Below are positions 18,510-27,609 of a stretch of DNA of 64,000 nucleotides, one piece after another. Below the pieces are notes generated by a model. It was not told the DNA's origin. It saw only the letters and a list, made by a program, of their open reading frames with translations, and made no database searches. Positions within the stretch are counted from its first letter, which is position 1, and every line of letters starts with the position of its first letter. Origin of the DNA: an uncultured Lachnoclostridium sp. GTDB taxonomy: Bacteria > Bacillota > Clostridia > Lachnospirales > Lachnospiraceae. The position numbers were made by a program, and so were the translations under genes. Where the stretch lies: NCBI GenBank assembly GCA_930986645.1, contig CAKNJS010000005.1, forward strand, positions 43,617-107,616, in the 5' to 3' direction.

Positions 18510-20198
18510 ATGCAGTTAAACGGAGCTGAGATAGTAATAGAATGCCTGAAAGAGCAGGGGGTGGATACCATCTTCGGATATCCGGGCGGAGCGATACTCA
18601 ACGTGTATGATGAACTGTACAAACACCGCGATGAGATCCGGCATATCCTGACCTCCCATGAGCAGGGGGCGTCCCATGCGGCAGACGGTTATGCAAGAGC
18701 TACAGGAAAGGTGGGCGTGTGTCTGGCAACCAGCGGTCCGGGCGCCACAAACCTTGTGACCGGAATCGCAACAGCGTATATGGATTCCATTCCGATTGTT
18801 GCGATTACATGTAATGTAGGTGTATCGCTTCTTGGAAAGGACAGCTTTCAGGAGATAGATATTACAGGCATTACAATGCCTATCACAAAATACAGTTTTA
18901 TTGTAAAAGACGTGACAAAGCTGGCGGATACGATCCGTAAGGCATTCCGGATCGCCAAGACCGGACGGCCGGGACCGGTGCTGATCGATATTCCGAAAGA
19001 TGTGACGGCTGCGGTGACAGAGTATGAGCGTCAGGAACTGGGGAAATATGTCCCCGAGCATCCCCACATCAATGAAGAGAAGATAAGAAATGTGCTCTCC
19101 ATGCTGGAAGAGTCTGAGAAACCTTATGTTTTCGTAGGAGGAGGAGCGGTTCTTTCCGGCGCAAGTGAAGAACTGAAAGAATTTGTGGATAAGCTGGATG
19201 CACCGGTTGCAGACACCCTTATGGGAAAAGGCGCTTTTCCGGGTACGGATCCCCGCTATACAGGTATGCTCGGCATGCACGGAACAAAGACGTCCAATTA
19301 CGGTGTCAGCGAATGTGATCTCCTTGTCGTACTGGGAGCAAGATTCAGTGACCGTGTTACGGGAAATACAGCAACTTTTGCGAAGAATGCTAAGATTCTG
19401 CAGATTGACATAGATGCAGCGGAGATTAATAAAAATATCATTGTATCAGAAGAAATTATCGGAGATGTAAAAGAAGTACTGAGTATTCTGAACCGGCATC
19501 TCGGCCAGCAGGATCACACAAAATGGCTGGAGCATATACAGTCCTATAAGGAGAAGTATCCGCTGAGGTATCATCCGGATGTGCTTACAGGACCGTTTAT
19601 CGTTGAGGAAATCTACCGTCAGACAAATGGTGAGGCTCTGATCGTCACGGAGGTAGGACAGCATCAGATGTGGGCTGCCCAGTATTATAAATATACGAAA
19701 CCAAGAACACTGCTTACATCGGGCGGTCTTGGGACAATGGGATACGGACTTGGCGCATCCATGGGAGCAAAGGTCGGCTGTCCGGATAAGACTGTTGTAA
19801 ATATTGCCGGTGACGGATGTTTCCGCATGAATATGAATGAGATAGCTACGGCAGTCAGACACAATATCCCGATTATAGAAGTTGTGGTCAACAACCATGT
19901 GCTCGGTATGGTCCGTCAGTGGCAGGATCTTTTCTACGATGAGAGGTATTCGGCTACAGTGCTGCGCGATGCCGTTGATTTTGCAAAACTGGCTGAAGCC
20001 ATGGGGGCTGTGGGTCTTCATGTGGAGACACAGGATGAATTCAGGGAGGCATTCAAAAAGGCGTCCGCCCTTAATCGTCCGGTCGTGATCGACTGTCAGA
20101 TCGGCAGCGATGATAAAGTGTGGCCGATGGTTGCTCCGGGAACAGATATTAAAGAAGCGTTTGATGAGGAGGATATGAAAAATGAGCAGAGTGTATAA
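18510..20198 (+). CDS. ilvB: Acetolactate synthase, large (catalytic) subunit
   Basis: IlvB is the thiamine-diphosphate enzyme that joins two pyruvates, or pyruvate and 2-oxobutyrate, at the entry to branched-chain synthesis. The 562-residue protein shows the catalytic glutamate in LTSHEQGASHAADGYARATG, the FAD/central-domain GARFSDRVTGN and the ThDP-Mg motif GDGCFRMNMNEIATAVRHNIP. The start MQLNGAEIVIECLKEQG at ATG18510 is the conserved one; AAGGAG lies 14 bases upstream. No ilvN regulatory subunit gene and no ilvC follow; instead serC overlaps its end by 17 bases. Either ilvN is elsewhere or this large subunit works alone. Confidence 0.95.
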   Translation: MQLNGAEIVIECLKEQGVDTIFGYPGGAILNVYDELYKHRDEIRHILTSHEQGASHAADGYARATGKVGVCLATSGPGATNLVTGIATAYMDSIPIVAITCNVGVSLLGKDSFQEIDITGITMPITKYSFIVKDVTKLADTIRKAFRIAKTGRPGPVLIDIPKDVTAAVTEYERQELGKYVPEHPHINEEKIRNVLSMLEESEKPYVFVGGGAVLSGASEELKEFVDKLDAPVADTLMGKGAFPGTDPRYTGMLGMHGTKTSNYGVSECDLLVVLGARFSDRVTGNTATFAKNAKILQIDIDAAEINKNIIVSEEIIGDVKEVLSILNRHLGQQDHTKWLEHIQSYKEKYPLRYHPDVLTGPFIVEEIYRQTNGEALIVTEVGQHQMWAAQYYKYTKPRTLLTSGGLGTMGYGLGASMGAKVGCPDKTVVNIAGDGCFRMNMNEIATAVRHNIPIIEVVVNNHVLGMVRQWQDLFYDERYSATVLRDAVDFAKLAEAMGAVGLHVETQDEFREAFKKASALNRPVVIDCQIGSDDKVWPMVAPGTDIKEAFDEEDMKNEQSV

Positions 20199-21264
20199 TT
20201 TTTCAGCAGGTCCGGCAGTGCTGCCGGAGGAGGTGCTTAAAGAAGCCGCCGATGAAATGCTGGACTACAGAGGAACAGGGATGTCCGTGATGGAGATGAG
20301 CCACCGCTCAAAAGCATTTGAAGAGATCATTACAACAGCAGAGCAGGATATTCGTGATCTGATGGGGATTCCAGATAATTATAAAGTACTTTTCCTTCAG
20401 GGCGGTGCATCCCAGCAGTTTGCTATGATACCGATGAACCTGATGAAGAACCGTGTTGCGGACTATATTATAACGGGACAGTGGGCAAAAAAAGCAGCGA
20501 AAGAAGCTGAAAAATATGGAAAGGTTAACAGAATCGCATCGTCCGAAGACAAGACTTTTTCTTATATTCCGGACTGCTCTGATCTTCCGGTATCTGAAGA
20601 TGCAGACTATGTTTATATCTGTGAGAACAATACGATTTACGGAACCAAGTTCAAAGAGCTGCCGAATACAAAGGGAAAAACTCTTGTGGCTGACGTATCC
20701 TCATGCTTTTTGTCGGAGCCTGTGGATGTGACAAAATACGGAGTAATCTACGGCGGCGTTCAGAAGAATATCGGTCCTGCCGGTGTAGTTATCGTGATCA
20801 TCAGAGAGGATCTGATCACAGAGGATGTGCTTCCGGGAACGCCGACTATGCTTACATACAAGACACACGCTGATGCAAAATCTCTTTATAATACACCGCC
20901 TGCATATGGAATCTATATCTGCGGCAAAGTATTTAAGTGGATCAAAGCGCAGGGCGGTCTTGAGGCGATGAAAGAGCGAAACGAGAAGAAGGCAAAGGTG
21001 CTTTATGATTTCCTTGACCAGAGCAGACTTTTCAAAGGAACCGTAGTTCCAAAGGACCGCTCACTTATGAATGTGCCGTTTGTGACAGGCGATGCGGATC
21101 TGGATGCTAAATTCGTTAAGGAAGCCAAAGAGGCCGGACTTGAGAATCTGAAAGGACACAGAACGGTCGGAGGCATGCGTGCAAGCATTTATAATGCAAT
21201 GCCGTATGAAGGCGTAACTGCACTCGTAGACTTTATGAAGAAATTTGAAAAGGAGAATCTGTAA
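20182..21264 (+). CDS. serC: Phosphoserine aminotransferase
   Basis: SerC makes 3-phosphoserine from 3-phosphohydroxypyruvate and glutamate using PLP. The 360-residue class V aminotransferase begins with the family hallmark YNFSAGPAVLPEEVL and contains FLQGGASQQFAMIPMNL, the NNTIYGT substrate loop, and the PLP-lysine in YGGVQKNIGPAG. The C-terminal RASIYNAMP motif is also typical. It overlaps ilvB by 17 bases and is followed one base later by the phosphoglycerate dehydrogenase gene, so the serine pair is translationally and transcriptionally tied to the branched-chain genes. The phosphatase serB is not present in the window. Confidence 0.97.
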   Translation: MSRVYNFSAGPAVLPEEVLKEAADEMLDYRGTGMSVMEMSHRSKAFEEIITTAEQDIRDLMGIPDNYKVLFLQGGASQQFAMIPMNLMKNRVADYIITGQWAKKAAKEAEKYGKVNRIASSEDKTFSYIPDCSDLPVSEDADYVYICENNTIYGTKFKELPNTKGKTLVADVSSCFLSEPVDVTKYGVIYGGVQKNIGPAGVVIVIIREDLITEDVLPGTPTMLTYKTHADAKSLYNTPPAYGIYICGKVFKWIKAQGGLEAMKERNEKKAKVLYDFLDQSRLFKGTVVPKDRSLMNVPFVTGDADLDAKFVKEAKEAGLENLKGHRTVGGMRASIYNAMPYEGVTALVDFMKKFEKENL

Positions 21265-21265
21265 G

Positions 21266-22429
21266 ATGTATAAATATCATTGCCTTAATCCAATCTCGGA
21301 AGCGGGACTGAGCCAGCTGGATGAAAATTATATAGTAACAGGGAATGCAGATGAGGCTGATGCGATTCTTGTACGAAGCGCAAAGATGCATGATATGGAA
21401 TTCGGAAAAAATCTGAAGGCCATTGCGCGGGCCGGAGCCGGTGTGAATAATATACCGCTGGACCGCTGCGCTGAGGAAGGAATTGTTGTGTTCAACACTC
21501 CGGGAGCAAATGCAAACGGAGTAAAGGAACTGGTAATTGCGGGAATGCTTCTGGCGGCCCGCGATATTATCGGAGGCATAAACTGGGTACAGGAGTATGA
21601 GGAAGACGGCGACATTGCTAAGATTACGGAGAAGAAAAAGAAAGCTTTTGCAGGAACAGAGCTTCAGGGAAAGAAACTGGGTGTCATCGGTCTTGGAGCA
21701 ATCGGTGTCCGTGTTGCCAATACAGCGGTCCATCTCGGCATGGATGTATACGGATATGATCCGTATGTGTCAGTGGACTCAGCGTGGATGCTCTCGCGAA
21801 GCATCCACCATGCAAAGACGGTAGATGAACTTTACAAGGAATGTGATTACATTACAATCCATGTACCGGCGCTTGAGGATACCAAGGGTATGATCGATAA
21901 GAATGCTATCGGCCTGATGAAAGACGGCGTGGTAATCCTTAATCTTGCCCGTGATGTTCTTGTAAATCAGGAAGACATTGTTGATGCACTTGTTTCCGGA
22001 AAAGTTCGCTCTTATGTGACAGATTTCCCGACAAAGGAGATTGTCGGCGTGAAAAATGCAATTGTAATTCCTCATCTTGGCGCATCTACCGAGGAGTCAG
22101 AGGATAACTGCGCGAAGATGGCTGCCGCAGAATTAAAAGATTTCCTTGAAAACGGTAATATTACTCATTCCGTAAATTATCCTGACTGCAACATGGGTGT
22201 GAAAGGAGAAGGCCGGAGAATCACAATTCTGCATAAGAATATACCGAATATGCTGGGACAGTTTACAACACTGCTTGCAGAGAAAAATATGAATATTGCC
22301 CTTATGACAAATAAGAGCAGAAAAGAGTATGCTTATACAATGATAGATGTTGACACAGAGGTGGCGCCTGAACTGGAAGAACAGCTTGCCGCTGTGGACG
22401 GTGTACTTAAAGTGCGCGTAATACGATAA
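21266..22429 (+). CDS. serA: D-3-phosphoglycerate dehydrogenase with ACT domain
   Basis: SerA oxidises 3-phosphoglycerate to 3-phosphohydroxypyruvate with NAD, the first step of serine synthesis. The 387-residue protein has a D-2-hydroxyacid dehydrogenase core, the NAD fingerprint GVIGLGAIGVRVAN near residues 138-151, the catalytic Arg in NLARDVLVN and the HLGASTEES histidine motif. A C-terminal ACT domain (about 312-387, RITILHKNIPNMLGQFTTLLAE) suggests feedback control by serine. It is the short form, lacking the intervening domain. AAGGAG at 21250-21255 sets ATG21266. It closes the operon; a terminator follows. Confidence 0.93.
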   Translation: MYKYHCLNPISEAGLSQLDENYIVTGNADEADAILVRSAKMHDMEFGKNLKAIARAGAGVNNIPLDRCAEEGIVVFNTPGANANGVKELVIAGMLLAARDIIGGINWVQEYEEDGDIAKITEKKKKAFAGTELQGKKLGVIGLGAIGVRVANTAVHLGMDVYGYDPYVSVDSAWMLSRSIHHAKTVDELYKECDYITIHVPALEDTKGMIDKNAIGLMKDGVVILNLARDVLVNQEDIVDALVSGKVRSYVTDFPTKEIVGVKNAIVIPHLGASTEESEDNCAKMAAAELKDFLENGNITHSVNYPDCNMGVKGEGRRITILHKNIPNMLGQFTTLLAEKNMNIALMTNKSRKEYAYTMIDVDTEVAPELEEQLAAVDGVLKVRVIR

Positions 22430-22515
22430 AAAAGGAATAAGAGCGGTTCTGCCGTGATCTGCAATACAGAAGTGCAGACCTTACGCTCTATCGCAATCGA
22501 ATATGTTGACGGCAG

Positions 22516-22567
22516 AGAGGCCGGATAAGATACAGTGAATCAGCTGTGTCTTTCCGGTCTCTTTTTA
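22516..22567 (+). terminator. Terminator of the leuB-serA operon
   Basis: A 19-20-bp stem (22516-22535 with 22544-22562, one bulge) ends in CTTTTT. Between serA and this stem a smaller hairpin and a TCTGCCGT/ACGGCAGA pair that could compete with it are visible, so weak attenuation is conceivable. Confidence 0.8.
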
Positions 22568-22589
22568 TAATGTATTTTCAATAAAGTAT

Positions 22590-22625
22590 TTGACATTAAT
22601 TGCATTCCTGTATACAATTATACAA
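22590..22625 (+). promoter_or_regulatory. Promoter with overlapping GntR-type operator
   Basis: TTGACA (22590-22595) and TACAAT (22613-22618) are 17 bases apart. The -10 box lies in the centre of the perfect palindrome TGTATA-CAAT-TATACA (22609-22624). CTGTATACAA (22608-22617) matches 9 of 10 bases of the palindrome TTGTATACAA that overlaps the pta promoter. The operon encodes a GntR/FCD regulator, so autorepression is likely. Confidence 0.7.
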
Positions 22626-22673
22626 GGATACGAAGCGAATTAACTGCATTTATGAAAGACGGAGGAAGAAAAG

Positions 22674-24062
22674 ATGGAAGACAGAAAAGTTTTTTTAAAC
22701 GATCATACAAATCTTCTGGAACTTGAGGAGCATATGTACCCGCTTGTGGATGTGGAGACTCCGAACGTGTTCCGGAACCTGTTCCGTTATGACGAGATAC
22801 CGAAAATCGCGTTTAATAACAGGATAGTGCCGCATCATATGCCGGACGAGATCTGGATCACTGATACAACTTTTCGTGACGGACAGCAGTCAAGGGCACC
22901 CTATACGTCCGAACAGATCGTAACAATTTATGATTATCTGCACCGTCTGGGAGGCCCAAAAGGAAAGATCCGTCAGAGCGAGTTCTTCCTCTACAGTAAA
23001 AAGGACAGAGATGCAGTATACCGGTGTCTGGAAAAGGGATACGAATTTCCTGAGGTTACAAGCTGGATCAGGGCGAGCAAAAAAGATTTTGAACTTGTAA
23101 AAGAAATTGGGCTGAAAGAAACAGGGATACTTGTAAGCTGTTCGGATTATCATATTTTCTATAAATTGAAAATGACGCGAAGGCAGGCTATGGAGCATTA
23201 TCTTTCTGTTGTGCGGGAGTGCATGGAGACTGGCGTGAGACCGAGATGTCATCTGGAGGATATTACAAGGTCTGATATCTACGGTTTTGTGATACCGTTC
23301 TGTGTGGAACTGATGAAACTGATGGAGGAGTACCGCATTCCGGTTAAGATCCGTGTCTGCGATACGATGGGTTACGGCGTGAATTATCCTGGTGCGGTGA
23401 TCCCGCGGTCCATACCGGGAATCATCTACGGCCTGATGGTCCATGCGGGCGTCCCCAGCGAGCTGATAGAGTTCCATGGCCATAATGATTTTTACAAGGC
23501 GGTAAATAATTCAAGCACGGCATGGCTCTACGGGGCGTGCGGAGTTAACTGCTCTCTGTTCGGTATCGGAGAAAGAACGGGAAATACGCCTCTGGAGGCT
23601 ATGGTCTTTGAATATGCACAGCTGCGCGGTACGCTGGACGGCATGGATACTACGGTGATTACAGAGCTTGCAGAGTACTATGAAAAAGAAATAGGATATA
23701 AGATTCCGCCGAGAACTCCGTTTGTTGGCAGAAATTTTAATGTGACCAGAGCAGGAATCCATGCTGACGGTATGCTGAAAAATGAGGAGATTTATAACAT
23801 ATTTGATACGGATAAATTTCTGAACCGTCCGGCCCTTGTCTCGATTTCCAATACATCAGGGACAGCGGGCATTGCCTATTGGATCAATGCATATTACAAG
23901 CTTGCCGGAGACAGGATGGTAGACAAGAATTCAGAACTGGTCCGCAGAGTAAAGGCGAGTGTAGATAAAGAATATGAGGACGGAAGGGTTACGGTCTTGA
24001 CAGATGAAGAATTACTTGACAAAATAGACAGTGTATGTAAAGAACTGCATATGTCATTGTGA
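22674..24062 (+). CDS. Isopropylmalate/homocitrate synthase family enzyme, probable Re-citrate synthase
   Basis: The 462-residue protein is a DRE-TIM metallolyase. The signature TDTTFRDGQQSRAPYT (near residues 63-78), the metal-binding EFHGHNDFYKAVNNS and the GERTGNTPLEA loop are present. It lacks the long C-terminal LeuA regulatory domain that binds leucine. Similar stand-alone proteins beside isocitrate dehydrogenase in clostridia are Re-citrate synthases, first described in Clostridium kluyveri, which condense oxaloacetate and acetyl-CoA. Here icd lies two genes downstream in the same operon, and no leu genes are near, so Re-citrate synthase supplying 2-oxoglutarate for glutamate is the best reading. 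Homocitrate, citramalate or isopropylmalate synthase remain possible. Aconitase is not in the window. Confidence 0.72.
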   Translation: MEDRKVFLNDHTNLLELEEHMYPLVDVETPNVFRNLFRYDEIPKIAFNNRIVPHHMPDEIWITDTTFRDGQQSRAPYTSEQIVTIYDYLHRLGGPKGKIRQSEFFLYSKKDRDAVYRCLEKGYEFPEVTSWIRASKKDFELVKEIGLKETGILVSCSDYHIFYKLKMTRRQAMEHYLSVVRECMETGVRPRCHLEDITRSDIYGFVIPFCVELMKLMEEYRIPVKIRVCDTMGYGVNYPGAVIPRSIPGIIYGLMVHAGVPSELIEFHGHNDFYKAVNNSSTAWLYGACGVNCSLFGIGERTGNTPLEAMVFEYAQLRGTLDGMDTTVITELAEYYEKEIGYKIPPRTPFVGRNFNVTRAGIHADGMLKNEEIYNIFDTDKFLNRPALVSISNTSGTAGIAYWINAYYKLAGDRMVDKNSELVRRVKASVDKEYEDGRVTVLTDEELLDKIDSVCKELHMSL

Positions 24063-24078
24063 CCAGGAGGACTTCAGG

Positions 24079-24756
24079 ATGGAGGAATATCAGGACCATT
24101 CTCTGAGCGGGCGTGTTTTCCAGAAAATCCGTGAGGATATTCTGAATGGAAAATATAAGGAAAATGATGAGCTCAGGGAGAATACCATCGGAAGAGAGTT
24201 AGGAGTGAGCCGCACACCTGTAAGAGAGGCCCTCAGACAGCTTGAACTGGAGGGGCTTGTGACGATCATTCCGAACAGAGGGGCTTATGTGACAGGCATC
24301 AGCCGGAAAGATATCTGGGATATCTACATGATCCGTTCACATCTGGAAGGATTGTGTGCCAGATGGGCGGTGCAGCATATTACGGAGGAGCAGCTCGATG
24401 CGCTGGAGGAAACCCTTATGCTCTCTGAATTTCAGATGAACAAAGAAAGCGGGTTCAGTGTTCAGCAGGTAGCTGCTCTGGACGGCAGGTTCCATGCGAT
24501 ACTCTATGAGGCTTCGGGAAGCCGGATACTGAGCCATGTTCTCACAGATTTTCATAACTATGTACAGATGGCGCGCAAGTCATCTATCGTCTCGGAAGAA
24601 AGAGCAAGAAAATCCATACGGGAACATCGTCAGATTCTGCGTGCTATCAAAGAACGGGACGCGGAAATGGCGGAACAGCTGGCAAACGAACATATTCTGC
24701 ATGTAATGCAGAACCTGAAAAAACAGGGATACCGCGCGGAAACGGCGGAAAAGTAA
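24079..24756 (+). CDS. GntR-family (FCD-type) transcriptional regulator
   Basis: The 225-residue protein has an N-terminal winged helix GntR domain (IREDILNGKYKENDELRENTIGRELGVSRTPVREALRQLELEGLV, about residues 15-65) and a C-terminal all-helical FCD domain that in relatives binds a metal and a carboxylic acid effector. AGGAGG eight bases upstream fixes ATG24079. It lies between the probable citrate synthase and icd, with 16- and 57-base gaps, so it is co-transcribed with both. Citrate or another tricarboxylic or dicarboxylic acid is a reasonable effector, by inference. The palindrome over the operon promoter, and its near-copy over the pta promoter, are its likely operators. Confidence 0.85.
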   Translation: MEEYQDHSLSGRVFQKIREDILNGKYKENDELRENTIGRELGVSRTPVREALRQLELEGLVTIIPNRGAYVTGISRKDIWDIYMIRSHLEGLCARWAVQHITEEQLDALEETLMLSEFQMNKESGFSVQQVAALDGRFHAILYEASGSRILSHVLTDFHNYVQMARKSSIVSEERARKSIREHRQILRAIKERDAEMAEQLANEHILHVMQNLKKQGYRAETAEK

Positions 24757-24813
24757 AAATAAGCGGCACAGCCAGACTGTGCTGACGGCAAAAAGATCAG
24801 GAGGATACAGACA

Positions 24814-26010
24814 ATGGAAAAAATTAAAATGACGACACCGCTTGTGGAGATGGATGGAGATGAAATGACGAGAATTCTCTGGAAGATGATCAAGGACGAG
24901 CTCCTTATTCCGTATATTGATCTTAAGACAGAGTACTATGATCTCGGACTTGAGCACAGAAATGAGACAAATGATCAGGTTACCATAGATTCCGCAATGG
25001 CGACAAAGAAATATAAAGTTGCTGTAAAATGTGCGACAATCACACCGAATGCAGCACGTATGGACGAGTATAATCTGAAAGAAATGTGGAAAAGCCCTAA
25101 CGGAACGATCCGTGCCATCCTTGACGGAACTGTATTCCGTGCCCCGATCGTTGTGAAAGGAATCGAGCCGTGTGTAAAAAACTGGGAGAAACCGATCACA
25201 ATTGCAAGACATGCATATGGAGATGTATATAAGGGTTCCGAGATGAAGATACCGGGACCGGGAAAAGTGGAACTTGTATACACAGCCGAGGACGGAAGCC
25301 AGACAAAAGAGCTGGTACATAACTTCGACGGACCGGGAATTGTACAGGGAATGCATAATCTGAATAAATCCATAGAGAGTTTTGCAAGGAGCTGTTTCTC
25401 CTATGCTCTCGACACAAAACAGGATCTTTGGTTTGCAACAAAAGACACGATTTCCAAAAAATATGATCATACATTCAAAGACATTTTTCAGGAAATCTAT
25501 GACGCTGAGTTCGATGAAAAGTTCAAAGCAGCGGGAATTGAATATTTCTATACTCTGATTGATGATGCGGTAGCACGTGTAATGAAATCCCATGGCGGTT
25601 ATATCTGGGCATGCAAGAATTATGATGGCGATGTGATGAGTGATATGATCTCATCTGCTTTCGGTTCACTGGCTATGATGACCTCTGTACTCGTATCTCC
25701 GGAAGGATACTATGAGTATGAGGCGGCCCACGGAACAGTTCAGCGCCACTATTATAAGCATCTGAAAGGCGAAGAGACATCTACCAATTCCGTAGCTACA
25801 ATTTTCGCATGGACCGGTGCACTGAGAAAACGCGGCGAGCTGGACGGCAATAAAGAGCTGATGGAATTTGCCGGCCGTCTTGAAAAAGCTACTATCGATA
25901 CTATTGAAGCCGGAGAAATGACAAAAGATCTTGCGCTGATCACGACGATCGAGAATCCGACAGTGTTAAACAGCGAGCAGTTCATTAAAGCAATCGCTAA
26001 AAGACTGTAA
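24814..26010 (+). CDS. icd: NADP-dependent isocitrate dehydrogenase (homodimeric type)
   Basis: This enzyme oxidises isocitrate to 2-oxoglutarate, here probably for glutamate synthesis rather than a full TCA cycle. The 398-residue sequence is of the eukaryote-like subfamily II of NADP isocitrate dehydrogenases: [19 protein letters not shown] at the N-terminus, the substrate-binding [16 protein letters not shown], the metal-binding [22 protein letters not shown] and the NADP loop [11 protein letters not shown]. It closes the citrate synthase-GntR-icd operon and is followed by a long terminator hairpin. The clustering with a probable Re-citrate synthase strengthens both calls. Confidence 0.95.
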   Translation: MEKIKMTTPLVEMDGDEMTRILWKMIKDELLIPYIDLKTEYYDLGLEHRNETNDQVTIDSAMATKKYKVAVKCATITPNAARMDEYNLKEMWKSPNGTIRAILDGTVFRAPIVVKGIEPCVKNWEKPITIARHAYGDVYKGSEMKIPGPGKVELVYTAEDGSQTKELVHNFDGPGIVQGMHNLNKSIESFARSCFSYALDTKQDLWFATKDTISKKYDHTFKDIFQEIYDAEFDEKFKAAGIEYFYTLIDDAVARVMKSHGGYIWACKNYDGDVMSDMISSAFGSLAMMTSVLVSPEGYYEYEAAHGTVQRHYYKHLKGEETSTNSVATIFAWTGALRKRGELDGNKELMEFAGRLEKATIDTIEAGEMTKDLALITTIENPTVLNSEQFIKAIAKRL

Positions 26011-26072
26011 AATTCGATTTTCCGTACCGGTTGATATTATGTACAATGTCTGAAATACAATCAGCTGCAACA

Positions 26073-26165
26073 AAGAAGGGAAATGGCTTAATACAGGTGA
26101 AAAATGCGGAACTTACAAGTTCGGATAACCGCCTTTTTTCACCTGACGCCATTTCCCTTCTTTTA
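26073..26165. terminator. Long bidirectional terminator hairpin between icd and tmcAL
   Basis: A 15-bp outer stem (26073-26087 with 26148-26162), an 11-bp inner stem (26094-26104 with 26135-26145), then GCGG/CCGC and a GAACTT/AAGTTC tip make an almost continuous 90-base hairpin. TTTT follows on the plus strand. It sits between convergent genes. Confidence 0.75.
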
Positions 26166-26211
26166 ACTTTTCGTAATTTCCTTTTAATAGACCAATACAG
26201 AAAATCGAAAT

Positions 26212-27501
26212 TTATATTTTAATAATTCTCTGCCGGTATTCGTTCTGGTATGCGGTCTTATATTTGTCTGTCACCACGGAGGTATACAGATTGGAGGCAA
26301 GAATATCATTACGAAGCATCTTCTGTCCGGCGGCAGGCAGGCCGCTGTCTTCGCAGAGGCGGGCAAGCAGAGGAAGAGTACTTTTTCTGGAAATATATGA
26401 AAGAAGTTTCTCTTTGTCTTTTCTGCATCCGAGCAGCCGGGCATAATAGTGGAAACCGCCGTTTATATATTCCGCCGCATCACTTTTTTTTATGCCGAGC
26501 ATAATATGAAGAAGTGCCCGATTGATCCGCGTCAAGGTGATTTCCCGTGTTTTAAGCAGATCGCAGAACTGTTTATAATTGAAGTAATTGTCCAGCCGGC
26601 TGCAGATCCGGTTGGCAAGTTCTTCTGATACATCCATATACCTCAGCAGATGCTCCGGCCGCTTGTTGAGCAGTTTATATTTTAGGAGGAGAGAGAAGTC
26701 GTTCTGATAGACTGGATATGATACCCGGCGGCAGTCTTTTAAAAGTTCCAGACAGCAGGGGGGGACCTGATCTTCCAGCTCATTCAATATACCGGAAAAA
26801 GACGAGTCTTCAAAAGTTCCTCCCGTATGGTCTGTCTGCAGAGCGGAACCGGAGTAGGCAAGGAGGGAACGAATGGCGGAAGCAGAGCTTAAATGATCTT
26901 TCGAAAGCTCTCTGTCATGGTAACCTGCTCCGGCCCTTTGTATAGTAAACGGATGAATCGGACTGTTCAGCCGTTTAAGAGCTTTTAGGTACTCAATCCC
27001 CAGTATGTTATTCGGATCGCTGAGAATAGAGGAAATACCGGGATCACATAAATATTCTGATATGGCGCGCATTCTTGCGGCAGGGTATGAAAGACCGTCC
27101 CGCAGATGCTTTTTCAGAAGTGTGCGGTATTCTCCGGGTTCTATCAGGAGCAGATCTGCAATGCGGGACAGGGCTTCAAGATTACTGCATTCGCTGCCGA
27201 AACATATTGAATCTACTACGCCAAGCTTGTCCAGAAGCGAGACGGCTCCCATTGCAAAGTATTCAGCACTGCCGGAAGCGTAACAGACGGGAAGTTCAAA
27301 GACGGCAGCAACACCGCATTTCAAAGCCATTTCGGCGCGCAGCCTCTTTGGCATAATGGCTGGAACACCCCGCTGTACATAGTCGCCGCTCATGACAGCA
27401 ATGGCTGTGTCTGCACCTGTGACCCGCAATGCTTCCTGTATATGGTGCAGATGTCCGTTATGGAAAGGGTTGTATTCTGTGATAAGTCCGACAATTTTCA
27501 T
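26212..27501 (-). CDS. tmcAL: tRNA(Met) cytidine acetate ligase
   Basis: TmcAL uses acetate and ATP to form N4-acetylcytidine at the wobble position of elongator tRNA-Met. The 429-residue protein begins with the nucleotidyltransferase motif GLITEYNPFHNGHLHHI (HxGH-type, residues 4-20), has the GDYVQRGVPAIMPKRLRAEMAL block and a C-terminal helical region with an EITLTRINRALLHIMLG segment. AAGGAG lies six bases before the ATG at 27501. In older annotation this family appears as YlbM or DUF795. It is convergent with icd and divergent from mgtE. Its need for acetate is notable given the pta-ackA genes nearby, but no direct regulatory link is visible. Confidence 0.93.
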   Translation of the reverse strand: MKIVGLITEYNPFHNGHLHHIQEALRVTGADTAIAVMSGDYVQRGVPAIMPKRLRAEMALKCGVAAVFELPVCYASGSAEYFAMGAVSLLDKLGVVDSICFGSECSNLEALSRIADLLLIEPGEYRTLLKKHLRDGLSYPAARMRAISEYLCDPGISSILSDPNNILGIEYLKALKRLNSPIHPFTIQRAGAGYHDRELSKDHLSSASAIRSLLAYSGSALQTDHTGGTFEDSSFSGILNELEDQVPPCCLELLKDCRRVSYPVYQNDFSLLLKYKLLNKRPEHLLRYMDVSEELANRICSRLDNYFNYKQFCDLLKTREITLTRINRALLHIMLGIKKSDAAEYINGGFHYYARLLGCRKDKEKLLSYISRKSTLPLLARLCEDSGLPAAGQKMLRNDILASNLYTSVVTDKYKTAYQNEYRQRIIKI

Positions 27502-27511
27502 AAGAATCTCC

Positions 27512-27540
27512 TTGTATATCAATTTCTACCATATTATACT
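27512..27540 (+). promoter_or_regulatory. Promoter of mgtE
   Basis: TTGTAT (27512-27517) and TATACT (27535-27540) are 17 bases apart. The roughly 60-base leader is too short for an M-box magnesium riboswitch. Confidence 0.5.
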
Positions 27541-27609
27541 ATAAAAAGATGGCCTGATATAGGAGAAATATTTAACATACGGCCGAAAAATTACGAAAAG
27601 GGTGATCGC

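Noticed and set aside
22430..22560. Riboswitch or attenuator between serA and the citrate synthase gene
   Set aside because: Competing pairings exist, but they lie before a terminator with a full new promoter after it; no known riboswitch motif is recognisable.
27541..27609. M-box (Mg2+) riboswitch before mgtE
   Set aside because: The leader is only about 60 bases after the promoter, too short for the M-box fold, and no terminator hairpin is present.
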